A DNA stretch of 64,000 nt, taken from assembly GCF_029784155.1 (NCBI RefSeq), contig NC_073691.1, positions 24,999,011 through 25,063,010 on the forward strand. Reading direction: 5' to 3'. This document shows, one piece after another, positions 22,160-34,190 of this stretch. The translations under genes and the position numbers were made by a program. The notes under the pieces were generated by a model. That model was not told where the DNA came from. It saw nothing but the letters and a program-made list of their open reading frames with translations, and made no database searches. Positions within the stretch are counted from its first letter, which is position 1; every line of letters begins with the position of its first letter. Source of the stretch: Uranotaenia lowii. Lineage: Eukaryota > Arthropoda > Insecta > Diptera > Culicidae.

Positions 22160-23240
22160 TTGACTGACCTTTATCTTCTTGTTGACTTTTCTCGGATATC
22201 CATCCACGAATATCACAAATTATCGCACTTGTACAATCCAGCCCAAGCGTAGGGGGATGGACATGACGAATTTCTCCCGGGAGACACGCAAAACTACACG
22301 CCAATCAACAAACGCAAGAAACGAAATAAAAAAAACTGCACATTGCGTGAGGTCGAGTCGCAATTTCCGATCTTCGAGTTGGGTCTCTTCAAACCCAGTC
22401 AGCCGATCGTGAAGTTTCTCATAAATTACCGAGTTTGCCCCTTCCCCTTCTTGGGTCAATCCGGGACAACTGACCACCCACCTACTTCATTTTTTCCTCC
22501 TCCTGTTAGATTTACGTGCATCCATGGACTCAACAACCACATTCCACACATGTCGATTGTGGAAGTTCCCCGATCTCGCGATGCGATTATCGTGGAAATA
22601 GATCTCCATCAGATGTTTCTCATTTTGCTGCCTGCGGCAGCTTCTCGACTTCATCAATTGAGGCTGGTTTGATGAATGAATGGGGTTTGAATTGGACAAT
22701 GGGCAGTTCGACAGAAAGTTTAAAACTTTTGAAACTTAGAAACTTTAACCTAAAATTTCTAGTAGAAATTTATAGAAGTTTTCAATTTCAATTTTTTTTT
22801 TCATTTTTAAACTTAAAATTCTACCCACAAATTCACGTTGTGCGCATTCCGATGGTTGTTTTTTTTCCGCACAGCATTATCTGTGTGCTGACCCTTACAC
22901 AATTACACATCCCCTTGGCGGATTGCGCGTCTTCCAGAATGAAAACCAAATTACGCACCGGCTCAATGAATGGATGGAAGAATTCGATACTTAAATGAGA
23001 TCGATGGAAGGATGACCAGGCCACAAAAACAATCCAAATGTTTGTGTTGGCTCTCGTCTCGAAATTTTTTCCTTCATTTCCACTTCACCAAATGGTTCTA
23101 GGCAGTTGTTGTTTGTAAGTTTTGTTACTTCCCTCGCAGAAGGGAAGAATTCGATCTTCACGGTCTACATACTTAGTAGAGTGGCGCGCAATGACGACGT
23201 TCATTGACGTTGGACGTCCGAGCGTTTGGAGATTGTTTAC
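22160..23240. other. GC-richer unique island
   Basis: Composition is higher in GC than the flanks, especially at 22220-22680 and 22840-23220. Frames on both strands are open, including 160 codons at 22516-22998 (+) and 85 codons at 22220-22477 (-). Neither shows a domain, signal peptide or biased codon use that I recognise. The island may contain exons or enhancers of a gene that extends outside the window, but I cannot assign one. Confidence 0.35.
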
Positions 23241-23658
23241 CCTTCAAGTGAGTTTTTTTTGTGAATGAAATACGACCCGAGTGGTTGTGGGGAAATGGAA
23301 AATTTGTAAATAGAGGTTTAAGTTTGGACTGGAAAAATGTGTAGCCCCCCGAAAGAAAGGAAGAATTTTGATTCTTTTTTATTCAAACTCAGAATTATTA
23401 TCAAGAAACGCTATGAGTGTTACTAAACTCTTCTACAAAATCTTTGGGATGAAATGAGCTAACGCTGATTTCAATTGCGGATAAAAAAAAATCAACATAG
23501 AAAAACGACAACATTATTCAAAATAAACAACTTGATGAACAAAACAATATTTTAAAAAGTACGGATTTTACAAAAATTATCTGAAAAAACTTCACAAAAT
23601 CTCCAAAACAAACCGAAATGTTAAAATTTCCAGAACCCACAAAAAACCTCAAATTGAG
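23241..23658. other. AT-rich sequence leading into the GACAAA repeat
   Basis: No gene is seen. A-rich text with occasional GACAA words begins to dominate from about 23500. Confidence 0.35.
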
Positions 23659-23718
23659 AGAATTGACTGTCAATCAGGATAAAATTTTGACCCTTTTTCC
23701 TAATTGACAGTCAATTCT
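23659..23718. repeat. Inverted repeat, 16-base arms
   Basis: AGAATTGACTGTCAAT at 23659-23674 is the exact reverse complement of 23703-23718, around a 28-base spacer. It marks the left margin of the GACAAA-type repeat region and could be an element end or a hairpin. Confidence 0.9.
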
Positions 23719-23729
23719 ATTTTATTTCT

Positions 23730-25680
23730 TGAGAGATGTAAAAAATAAAAAAAAAATCTTGAAATTGACAAAAATGCAGAATATGCTAAAAAATAACAAA
23801 ATTGGCAATATCCATAAAAACTATAATTACGTCGAAAATTATTTATTGACAGTTTTCAATTATTTGAAAAAAAAACTGATTAACTCTATAAATTGATAAA
23901 CTGAAAAAGTTGACAAAATCGATACAACAGCCAAGAACAAAAAAATTGAAAACGACGAATTTGAAAAAAAAATTACAAAATCAAAAAAATTACAAAACTG
24001 ATAAAATGCATAAAATTGACTAAACTGACAAAATTGACAAAATTGAACAAGTTTATTAAATTTTCAAGGATGACAAATTGACAAATTAAACTGATTCGAA
24101 AAATACTGATAAAATCAAAAATCAGGCAAACTGAAAAAAAGATAAATTTGACAAAATAAGCAAAGATTGACGAACTTTTAAACATTAACAGGACGGAAAA
24201 AAATTGACAAAACTGACAATTGACAAATTTTACAAAATTTGTCAAATAATAAAACTGACACAATTTATAAAATTGATAAAACTGACAAGACTGACCAGTT
24301 TTACAAAATTCACAAAAACAATGCCATATTGGAAAAATTCTATACAAAAACGAGAGAATTACCAACATTGAAAAAATGAATAAAATTGACCACACAAAAT
24401 CGATAATATTAATTTAAATTAATTTGACAAAACCTTAAAAGTTGACGAACTGAAAATACTGATAAACTGACAAAATACTAGTATTTTCAACATTTTGTTA
24501 TGTTTGTTAATTTAAACTTTTTTTTCATTTTCTTCGTGTTTGTCATTTTTACATTTTTTTCGCTTTCTACATTTATGTCATTTTAACTGTTTTTATATTT
24601 AGGCCGCTACACCAAGAATCAGGAAACAAAGGCCAAAATTAAATTGATTGAGAAATGTATAAAATAAATAAAAACGTGGAATTGACAAAAATGCAGAGTG
24701 AGGGAAAAGAATCACCAAATTGACAAAATTAACAAAAAGTATAAAAAATGCCGAAAATTTCTTAACGACAGTTTTCAATAGCTTGACCAAAATTGATAGG
24801 ATCTAAAAAACTGATAAACTGAAAAAGTTGACAAAATCGATACAACTGCCAAAAATGCAAAAAAAAAAAAAAATGGCAAAACGACTAATTTGGAAAAAAA
24901 ATTGTCAACATAAAAACATTGGCCAAATTGACTAAATTAATCAAATTAACTAGAATGACAAAATTAAAAGAGTTTGAAAAATTGACAAAGATTGAAAGAA
25001 TTTAAATTTTTCCAATTTTGTTATTTTTCCTTATTTTGTTAGTGGTGTTAATTTTTTTTCTTTTAAATTTGTCAATATTTGTGAATTTGTTATTTTGTTG
25101 ATCTAGTTAGTCTGTCAATATGAACAGAAATTTTTGAAAAAAAAGAACAAAATTGACCAAATTGACCAAATATTGTAATTTTTGACAACCTTTGAAATAT
25201 TAACATAACTGAAAAAAATTACATAACTGAATAATTTTACAAAATTTGTAAGATTATCAAAATCGACACAATTTAAAAAAAAAACTGGTAAAACTGACAG
25301 GACTGACAGGACTGACAAATTTTACAGAATTCACAAAAACCAAATAAAATGGGAAAAATTCAAAACAAAAGTGAGAAAGTTGTCAACATTGAAAAAGTGA
25401 AAAATTTACCATGCTTAATCGATAAATAAAAAAAACAAATAAACATTACAACTTAAATGAAATTAAATTGACAAAATCTTAAAAGTTGACGAACTGACAA
25501 CACTGATAAACTGACAAAATTGACATTATTGCAAAAAACTGTCATTTTCAGCATTTTGTTGTGTTTATTATTTTTAACATTTTTTCCTTTTCATCGTGTT
25601 TGTCATTTTAATACTTTTTTTGACTTTCAAAATTTTTGTCATTTTAACTTTTTTAAATATTGTCCGCTACACCGCAAAAA
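23730..25680. repeat. GACAAAATTGAC-type repeat, present as two about 1-kb tandem copies
   Basis: Copy 1 (about 23730-24615) and copy 2 (about 24655-25680) share ordered landmarks: GAATTGACAAAAATGCAGA, a GACAGTTTTCAAT block, AAACTGAAAAAGTTGACAAA followed by ATCGATACAAC, and AAGTTGACGAACTGA. Both end in an inverted TTTTGTCAT-type tail and a CCGCTACACC word (24603 and 25669). Each copy is mostly GACAAA-rich with a short tail of the opposite strand pattern, so it is fold-back in design. The minus-strand 140-codon frame at 23973-24395 is a translation of the repeat. Confidence 0.8.
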
Positions 25681-25976
25681 TCAAACTCTACTCCAATAAT
25701 GAACTTTCTTGGAGATGGAATTATCGGCATAAGATTCTATGCCGGACCGGCACTAAAAAGCTTTCTCATCGCTGACATTGTTCTCCCAGCGCAACCGCAT
25801 AGCAAATGTCTGAAAGAAACCTAACAAAAAATATCCTATATCCTATCACAAAACAAAGCAGGATGAAAACAATCAGCCAGCAGGGATATTGTCGAATGAT
25901 GTACCAAGCTTCGGAAGTATTTAAAACGACATTAGAAAAAAATCTTTGTTTCCAAACGACGACAAAAGACCACCGG
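25681..25976. other. Unique sequence
   Basis: Unique text lies between the repeat and the hAT MITE. Short frames on both strands (25766-25996 and 25806-26057) overlap each other and the MITE end, so they are not credible genes. Confidence 0.35.
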
Positions 25977-25984
25977 CTCAGATG

Positions 25985-26436
25985 CAGTGATGTCAACCTT
26001 CCAGATTTTGTATGGATCTTCCAGACTTTTTTTTACATTAGTAAGACATTTTTTTAGGTTTTCAGACTTCCAGACTTTTGACTTTTCTTCCAGACATTTT
26101 CAGACTTTTGAGTTTGGATATATTTTTTTTTTACAAAACATTAAAAATTCAAATCTTTTGTGGTAAAATGATAAAAAAAATGGTTCGAATAAGTAATTGA
26201 AAAGTGAGGAGTTCTACGAAGATAGACGTAATGCAGGGCATTAAGCATAGAACGTAATACTTTCGATACTTCCACAATGGTGTCAGGCGTTGATAATGTA
26301 TAGAATGAATGATAAGATTGTGAATAAAAAGCGACACAAAAAAGATAATATATAATATAAATTTCGCCATCCAGATTTTTCCGGACATTTTTTTCAAAAT
26401 CTTCCAGACTTTTCTAAAAAACAGTTGGCATCTCTG
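25985..26436. mobile_element. 452-bp hAT-type MITE
   Basis: The left end is CAGTGATGTCAAC and the right end GTTGGCATCTCTG, imperfect inverted repeats of about 13 bases. The subterminal parts both carry CTTCCAGA and TCCAGACTTT words. The flanks are CTCAGATG (25977-25984) and CTCAGATT (26437-26444), an 8-bp target duplication with one difference. TIRs of the CAGNGATGCCA type with 8-bp duplications are characteristic of hAT elements. The 123-codon minus frame at 26149-26520 runs out past the element end and is not a transposase. Confidence 0.85.
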
Positions 26437-26479
26437 CTCAGATTTCCGGCAGTAAGTAGCTGTATTGCGTGTATTTAAA

Positions 26480-26501
26480 CTAGAATAGAATAGAATAGAA
26501 A
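26480..26501. repeat. TAGAA/GAATA microsatellite
   Basis: Three to four tandem copies of a TAGAA pentamer are directly visible. Confidence 0.8.
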
Positions 26502-26560
26502 ACTGTTTCTCGTTTCTCATTCACATCAAAGACAAAGATAAGGGATAAGGAATAAACTTT

Positions 26561-26650
26561 GCTAACTGACTCAGTTGGTACACTGGTTAAGCTATCGGGC
26601 TGGCAAGTCGAAATAAGAATGTTGCGTTGGGTTCGATTCTCACTATTTTT
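26561..26650 (+). repeat. tRNA-derived SINE head or tRNA relic
   Basis: A-box-like TGACTCAGTTGGTA and a near copy (CACTGGTTAAGC) precede a good B box, GGGTTCGATTCTC at 26630-26642. The text ends in a T-run that would stop RNA polymerase III. The distance between the boxes and the lack of a clean cloverleaf argue against a working tRNA. The neighbouring frame (26559-26828) is not credible. Confidence 0.5.
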
Positions 26651-27191
26651 TTATTTTGGGAAAAATTGTCCAATTGGATGTAAATCCCATAATATGTTTT
26701 TCTCGTTTCGCTTGAATGTGTTTGGCCATGCGTCGTTTTGCTTGGGATCTCGAGTCTTTATGCCAGTAGAGCTTTTCTTTTCGTATTATCTTTGGTACAG
26801 TACACTTTTCAGCGCATTTTTGGAATAGAGTTAAAGCCTAGCGGCATTGAAATTTTGCAACCTCTTCTTTGGGTGTATTGTTCTTTTATACCTTATTTTA
26901 TTTTAATTTTTTGCAATTTTTCTCATCGTTGCAAGTTTTTTTTTTATATTTATCATTTTTGTTAATTTTCTCACTTAACCCTTCATTTCATGATTTTTTA
27001 ATTTTCCTCAAAAATCATTTTAAACAGTTGGAAATGATGAATACATCAAGAAAAAAAATTTAAATAAAATACGATTTTTCACTTTTTCCATACAATAATT
27101 GTTGCAAATTTGTTACTTTATGAAACGAAGGGTTAAGCATAAACAATAAGTTTGAATTTGTTGTCAATTTAATCTTTTTTTCAACTAGGTT
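26651..27191. other. AT-rich sequence
   Basis: T-rich, low-complexity text. Overlapping frames (26738-26965 and 26869-27063) are F/Y/L-rich, as expected from composition. No gene is recognised. Confidence 0.35.
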
Positions 27192-27743
27192 CCCAGCAAA
27201 CACGAAATTGTATCACAAATGATAACTTAAGTCGATTAGAATGATGTTGCGATACGCAAATCCAACTGCATAGTTAAACGATCGTATTAAATGTCGTCTG
27301 AAGTCAGTTTAAATCGCATATGATAGAAAGTCCGCCATTTTTGTAAAATTTGAAATTATTTTGCTCCTGCGCCAGCTTCAATTGAGAAAATCATCGTCAT
27401 ATTCTCTCTACAACCTGAGCATTCAGATGGCTTAAAACAAATGGGAAAGGAGTAATCTTGACCAATGAGAGGACTAGAAAATATTGTCGCTGGCAACAAT
27501 TAGAAGGCTATGAGAGCAAAATCCTGCGTTCTCTTGCATTGTTCCAATTGGTACAATTTAGGTGTCGGATAACGCTCGATTAGACCAGTTTTCGTCGCTT
27601 CAGAAAGAAATGAAATTTGTGTATGTATATTGCCTCCACTTGGGCCTCCACTGACTTTTCAACTTTTATACAACTTTCAACTTTTGTACATGGAACGTAT
27701 ATCAAAACAGCATAAGAATATAGCTACAAAAATGTTTGCTGGG
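27192..27743. mobile_element. 552-bp MITE with CCCAGCAAACA ends
   Basis: CCCAGCAAACA at 27192-27202 and its exact reverse complement TGTTTGCTGGG at 27733-27743 form 11-base terminal inverted repeats. The interior is unique and non-coding. The flanks (TAGGTT on the left, TAAGTGTT on the right) suggest a short imperfect duplication only. From memory, MITEs with CCCAGCAAACA-like ends are common in insect genomes. The superfamily is not assigned. Confidence 0.65.
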
Positions 27744-27769
27744 TAAGTGTTGTCAAATATGCCAATTTT

Positions 27770-28150
27770 TTAATGAATTTTTATTATTATTGTGCTATGC
27801 TACAATTTTTCCTACTCATGCATGCGTTTTTACCATTTTTTTCTTCTATTTTTAATTTTTATAATTTTTTTTTAAACTTTATTCTCACCGTCATTTGTCA
27901 GTTTTTTTCATCAAAAAATGACTTACAACACCAAAAATGGTTAAGCTAAAAATGCTAAAAATGAGCTATTCTAGATTTTTTTTGTAGGTTTTAATTAATT
28001 TTTCATTCCCCTTTATTTAATTTTTGTCATTCTTGTCATTTTGGCTTTTATTCTCGTTATTTCTGTTTTTGTTTTATTTTTGTATTTTTGTTATTTAGCA
28101 ACTTATCAAAATTTTGTCATTTTTTTTTTTTTTATTTCTCTCTTGAATAT
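27770..28150. repeat. T-rich low-complexity DNA with TTTTTGTCATT words
   Basis: TTTTTGTCATT-type words recur, linking this block to the larger arrays at 32630-34190 and 48197-50565. It is more degenerate than those and no clear period can be stated. Confidence 0.55.
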
Positions 28151-29439
28151 TGTTGGTTTATTTTGTTTATGTAAAAGAGAGTTTAATGTTTAAATCCTAG
28201 CTAAGCCCTTCTTTGCCATGTGAAGGTGTTTTCCATCAAAATGATGGATACCTATTTGATTTTAAATAAATTTTATCTACAATGTTTATTTTTTAAATTT
28301 TCGTTTTTCCCATTTGGTTATTGTACGTACATAAGACCGAATTTTAAATTTATAAATTTTTGCACCATTCATCACTTTTTTGGTTGTTTTGATCACTAAA
28401 AATAGCATTAATAATTTCGGAAGCGATGCATTGAGTCCCGAATTTACGCAACGAGCTTTAATTTTGCATAAGAAAGCAAAATTTTTTCATTTAAAAATCT
28501 TTGATTCTTGCAGTAAATTTCATATAAATAAACAAACCATAAACCTTACATGCACTTTAAAAAAGTTATTCGAAATGATTTTCCAAATGTATTTCTTTTA
28601 TATTAGCGTTTTTGACTGCTTATTGGAAATCTATTTCAAAGTAGGGTGAAAATAAAAAATCACAAAATACTGCTTTACACAGCCAATAAGTTTGTTGATT
28701 TACATAACCTTTGCAAAAAAAAATTTCATGGAATTATTGAAATCCCTAGAAAGCAAAGACTGCCATTTATAAACACTTTTCAATCAATAAAGATTTTTTT
28801 TATTTTGAAACGGTTATAACTTTTTTCATGAATAACTTAGCTTCTTTTCATGGTAGCAAAAAATGAAGAATAGGCAAAAACCAACAATTAAAGACAAATT
28901 TCATTTCTGGCTTATTAGAATGTTCTGGATATTTATAAGCAAATATTTCTTCTCCCATAAAAATGTCCATACTAAATTGAAACACGTTGCGCTAGTTCAG
29001 GAGTCAACCAAATCATTTAGAATTTTATACTGATGCTTGGTGACCCAAATGGCATCGAAAAAAACATATGAGAGCCAAAAGTCAATTTTTGCAGCGGTCT
29101 AATGTACATAGATTTGCTTGTTGTATTTGTCAAATGTATGTACAAATTTACAAGGATAAGCGAAAAGAAAATCACATAGTGGATCGACGACAAAGCCAGT
29201 GGATTTTTCAATTTGATGCTTTTCTATGTCTGGCTGAATTGAATTTTAATTTGAAAAAATCGTGAGCAGAATGGTCGACGCTTTAGCTTCAATTCCTTGT
29301 CACATAAATAAATTAGAATAAGGTTGAAAAGAATTTAAATTTCTCAGGGAAAAATTCCGATGGAATTCAAGTGCCAGTAAATTGTTCGTCCTTCCAATGC
29401 ATCCCTCGTCGAAGATATCTCCTAGTCATTAGCCGGGAA
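28151..29439. other. AT-rich unique sequence
   Basis: No gene, RNA or repeat boundary is recognised. Frames at 28380-28649 (+), 29017-29211 (-) and 29068-29265 (+) lack domains, and the last two overlap on opposite strands. Confidence 0.4.
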
Positions 29440-30066
29440 ATCAGTTAATATCTCCTGCAACTTGTCAACCTCGGAGGCTTTTCCGATCCAGCAGACAGCT
29501 GTTGACCACATCGTAAATAATTGAGTCTGGAAATGAGAAAAAAATACTTCCAGCACCTGAGAGACATTCTGCAATTCCGATTCCCAGTTGGGATCTTCCA
29601 AGAGCCTCCAGAGGGCTGGTGTAAGGCCAAACCCATTCCGGCAGTCCTACGCCGGAATCGAAATTAATTGCAAGAAAAAACCCTGCCAAGGTCGAGCAAA
29701 ATCACTAGCCTTTCGGATGCTGATGGCCGACAATCCGAGATCGAGATGTGCCCACATTCCCATTTGATTCCGGAAAAAAAAGAACACGGACAGATCGTCT
29801 TTTGACAAATGCGTGGTCCGGGAACCCAGCTTCAAGTAAGAAGTCATCCTTTGGAGCAGACTGAAGTTGGTTTTTTTTATGCATTTGAGCCCAATGAAGG
29901 TGACAAAGTCTGGCTGATGGGCAAGACAAGTGGGAATTTCGATCGGATTTTTTTTTATCCATTAACTGCAAAACTAGAGACCAATGCGATGGCGCCTCGA
30001 GCTCTTGAATTGCGCGACGTCCCTGGACGTACGCCCAATTCTTGGGCACTGTCTCGTGTCAACTAG
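29440..30066. other. GC-richer unique island, possibly a broken coding region
   Basis: The island is about 600 bp with clearly higher GC than its neighbours. On the minus strand, three successive frames (30049-29705, 29847-29647 and 29689-29465) give globular-looking text with G, P, S and W in normal proportions. The plus-strand frame 29809-30066 is also open. No family is recognised. A decayed gene or retroelement fragment would explain shifting frames; a conserved non-coding element would also fit. Confidence 0.3.
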
Positions 30067-30323
30067 GTTGAATTCAAAGAAAAAGCCCCTTTTAAGGTTG
30101 TGTCTTTTGAAAATCTTTTGATTGTAAAACATATACGTTTGATTACGTTTAACACAGGAATTTTCAATTTTAAATGAAAAAATATCAGACAGCCGATAAA
30201 CAGGCTTTGTTTGGCTAAATTGCCTACAATTGTTTGTTTCTATCATTTCAATGACCAAGAGATATTTCATTCTTCTATGCTGAAATTTATTCATTGAAAC
30301 ACTTCAATGGAGGTTAGACTTGA

Positions 30324-30363
30324 CTTTTTATGTTGGGCTGCCATCAGTCTTCAACATAAAAAG
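30324..30363. repeat. Hairpin, 12-base arms
   Basis: CTTTTTATGTTG at 30324-30335 is the exact reverse complement of 30352-30363, around a 16-base loop. It is too short for a typical pre-microRNA stem, and pairing does not extend outward. Confidence 0.8.
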
Positions 30364-30680
30364 CAGCAAAACAACACACACACATCGTTTAGTGAAGCAA
30401 TTATCAAACCGCCCTGAGATTGTTATGCAAATATCGACCGGCAGCAACATTTGTCATATGGGAACGTCATATCGGTACGTGTAATGCGCGCCATTTTATT
30501 ATACATAGTTGACAGCACATGAAAAAGGGCCGTACCCCTTCATCCGTTATTGTTATCCTCATAAAAGGTGTGGGAAAAAACAATGGCTGGGAACCTTAAC
30601 GCAATGCGAGTGATTGCATAAAAACTACTATAGATACACTAGAAGGGCTTTCTTTATGTAAATCCCTCGAAAATGGTGCC

Positions 30681-30698
30681 GATGATGATGATGATGAT
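30681..30698. repeat. (GAT)6 microsatellite
   Basis: Six uninterrupted GAT triplets are visible directly. Confidence 0.95.
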
Positions 30699-32629
30699 CT
30701 ATTGTTGGAACTGATTTGAAACAATGTTGGAATCAAGTTGGAACAATTGTTTTTACTACAATGACAATTCAAAATGAACGGTTTTCGAAGTTGTTTTATT
30801 AGCTGATAATTTCAACACGTTTTCTGTTAAAGAAAACGAAGTAGAGTCACACACAATAACCTTTGGTCGCGAAATTACCACAATATAATTTGCACCAATT
30901 GGTTTTATGTGAAAAAAATCCCTTTTCAATCTTTCTTTTTATTAAAAGCTTTGTTTTTAACAATACCTGACGTTTCGGCTTTTTTTTGTGTCTTTTTCAA
31001 GGAGAAAATAATCATTTCAAAAAGATTACAGCTGGAAAATTTCACTAAATCATTGCACCAAATTTTCCGAATTTTTTTGAGAAATGTATTTAAAAAAAAC
31101 ATATTTTAAACACTCATAGCTGCCCTACAGCACTAAAACGTAAAAAAAAATTATCATCTTCTAAGTTGTTCACTGTATAAAAAAATGCTACAGAATGTTT
31201 GACGTTGCATATAAAATATGAATCAGATAAACATAAATTCTCCACTTTTGAAAATCTTCTAAATAATCAAAAAAAAATCCTATCTTAAATACACATTTTT
31301 CAGATAATTTCATAAAAAAAATCCCGTATGTTGGGAATCAGAGCTGCAAATTTTCTGTAAGCACGAATGAGATTGACTGTGAGTTTCTTTCAGTGTAAAA
31401 AGCTCAAACTGAAATGAAGCAATAGAAACGTCAACAAATATGATCGGCTCATTCATTCTCGTGCTCACGGAAAGATTTGTGAATAATTCTATCAGTCAGA
31501 AGAAAGCTTACTCGCAAACCACAAACAATTGGTTTCACTCGGCTGCTACGAAAGCGTCTTTTGCCTAGGCATTTCTGTCACTCACTGTATTCGATCAGTA
31601 GGAAAGAATGAGGATACTTGATCCCCTCGCTATATCTCGAAACAGGAATGTCTTTCAAATATAAAATTTTCTAGAAAAATGTGAGAACAAAAAAACATCG
31701 CTGTTATCTCAACAAGTTTAAACAATTTTATTTTTCGAGTTATTAAACTTTGTTTGAAAAAATTCCCAAAATTTGATTTGAAGATCTCACTTTGGAATGT
31801 TTCTCACATGAAAATTGTTAATAATAATATTTATTCCGATATGTCAATCGTTAGAGTATAATATGAACTTCATAATGCCATATTTTCAAACGATGTATTG
31901 TATTTTGTATTTTTCTTCTGAATGGATCATGATCATTGGTCATCATGAAATTACTAATATTTGTTCAATAACTAATTTTTATCCAGTAATCTGTTAAAAA
32001 GGACTCAAAATACTGTATTTATCTAAAAATTAGAAAGTGGCGCCTTAAAGTATGCAATGTCTCTGGGGTAGTAGACCAAATTTTATAATTCTTTTCGTCT
32101 AACACTCACAAACTGTGAAATGAGAACAAATATGGCAAAAAATAGTAACCTGACCTTTAATCTTCGGATTTTACTAGATTTTTACATAGAGTCAGGGTAC
32201 CCTGAATTGAGTATCAAGTCTCCTGTAACTTAAAAAATATGACAATTTTTTTAGTCCCACGAAAATGCTTCTAGAGAATCTACGAGTTCATATCGTTCCA
32301 ACTTTTGGACCATATTAACTTGAAATTACACTTTATCATAAAACGCAAAAGACAACGAGTTACTAAATTTTGTCTAAAAGATATGATGAAAACAAGAAAA
32401 TGGGATCAAGTAACCCCATTCTCCCCTAAATGTAGCTTTAGCTTTCTATCAGTGTCAGTGAAAGTTGTTGATAATTTCAGTAGCCATTTTTTGCCATTTT
32501 TGTAAATTGGCATTCCAAAAATAACCGACTTGAAACCGCTAAGCCTTTACGACTAAATGTCTTGGGGATTGGTTTTATGGCATATGATAGTAACAAAAAT
32601 TTGAAAAATGGGGTGACAATACTACCGCA

Positions 32630-34190
32630 ATCAGACAAATAAGACAAAATTATGTGTTAAAAATATGACAGAATTATGACAAAAATTTGACAATAGACAA
32701 AAATTTTACAAAACTATGTCTTAAATATGACAAAAGTGATGAAAAATTGACAAAAATATGATAAATGTGGTGAAAACATGACGAATTAAGACAAAATTAT
32801 GTCAAAAATCTAACAAATTGGACAATAACATAACAATCCGACACATTTGACATGCGACAGAATTATGTCAAAAATATGAAAAACAAATTAGTATAACATG
32901 ACAAAACAAGACAAAAATCACACAAATAAGATAAAATATTACAAGTATCACAAAAATGTGATTAAATTATGACATAAGTATGACAAAAAAATAGTATAAC
33001 ATGACAAAACAAGACGAAAATCAGACAAATAAGATAAAATATTACAAGTATCACAAAAATGTGATTAAATTATGACATAAGTATGACAAAAAATAGACAA
33101 TACAATGACAAAAAAATAACAAAATTATGACAAAAATCTTACAAATATGCTGAAAATATATGGCATAATTAACGCAAAAATGTGACAAATTGTAAAACAA
33201 ATGACAAAAATCCGATAAATCTTTGTGAAAAATATAACAAATGTGATAAATATACGACAAAATTATGACATAAATCTAGCAAATATTACTAAATATAGCA
33301 AAAAATTGACGATAAAATGACAAAACATGATAAAATTATGACAAATGTGGTAATAGTATGACAACAATCTGACAGATACCACTTAGGTCACATTTTTATC
33401 TTTTTTTTTCTACATAGCCGATTTTTTGTCATTTTATTTTTAATTTTTTGTCATATTTTAATCATAATTTTGTCATAATTCTGTCTAATTTTTCCAAGTG
33501 TCATTTTTTTCGTGTTTTGTTATTTTCTTTGTCAATTTTATGCCATAACTTTGTCATGTTTTGTCATTTTATTGTCATATTTATGTCATTTCATTGCCAA
33601 TAGTTTATCATAATTATGTAATTTTTTTTTTAATTTTGTCAAATTTTTGTCATATTTGTCATATTTTTGACATGGTTGTGACGATTTCTTTTTACAGCTT
33701 ATTGTAAATTTTTGTCATATTTGTCAGTTTTTCATTATGTTTTTTGTCATACTTTTACCAAATTTGTCGTAATTTTGTCATGTTTTGTTATTTTATTCTC
33801 AGTTTTATGCCGTAATTTTGCCATGTTTTGTCATTTTATTGTCATATTTTTGTCATTTTATTGCCAATGTTTTATCATAATAATGTGATATTTTTGTTTT
33901 ATTTGTCATACTTTTGTCAATATTATGCTACCACATTTGTTATATTTTTTATTATAACTTTTTCAGATTTGCAATATTTTTAAAATTTTTGTCATATTTT
34001 TATCATATTTTCGACCTAGTTGTGTTGATTTTTATTCATTTTATCGTAATTTTTTTTTCATATTTTCCAGTTTTTCGTAATGTTTTTGCCATATTCTTAT
34101 CACATTGTCATGTCTCGTAATTTTGTCATGTTTTGGCATTTTATTGAGAATTTTTTGTCATATTTTGTCGTAATTTTGTCATAGTTTTGT
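32630..34190. repeat. Fold-back array of ATGACAAAATT / AATTTTGTCAT repeats
   Basis: The left half (about 32630-33375) is built of ATGACAAAATTATGACAAA-type words. The right half (about 33400-34190) is built of the reverse complement, TTTTGTCATAATTTTGTCAT. A short centre near 33376-33430 joins them. Within the left half, a segment of about 100 bp starting AGTATAACATGACAAAACAA is repeated at about 32890 and 32990. The design recalls Drosophila Foldback elements, whose inverted repeats are internally repetitive. Terminal motifs and a target duplication are not evident. Confidence 0.8.

Larger units (their letters stand above)
30067..32629. other. Unique AT-rich sequence with small simple repeats
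   Basis: No gene is recognised over this 2.5-kb stretch. Small features are a 12-base-arm hairpin (30324-30335 with 30352-30363), a (GAT)6 run at 30681-30698 and an ACACACAC run near 30374. GC is slightly higher at 30400-30560 and 31330-31620. Short frames (30909-31109, 31815-31997 and 32305-32505) have no domains. Confidence 0.4.

Noticed and set aside
22516..22998. 160-codon plus-strand frame
   Set aside because: It has no recognised domain, the second half is F/L-rich low-complexity text, and opposite-strand frames overlap it. It was kept only as part of a GC-richer island.
26561..26650. Functional tRNA gene
   Set aside because: The boxes are recognisable but a cloverleaf with proper acceptor and anticodon stems cannot be formed; it was called a SINE head or relic.
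30324..30363. Pre-microRNA
   Set aside because: The stem has only 12 base pairs, and pairing does not extend beyond it.
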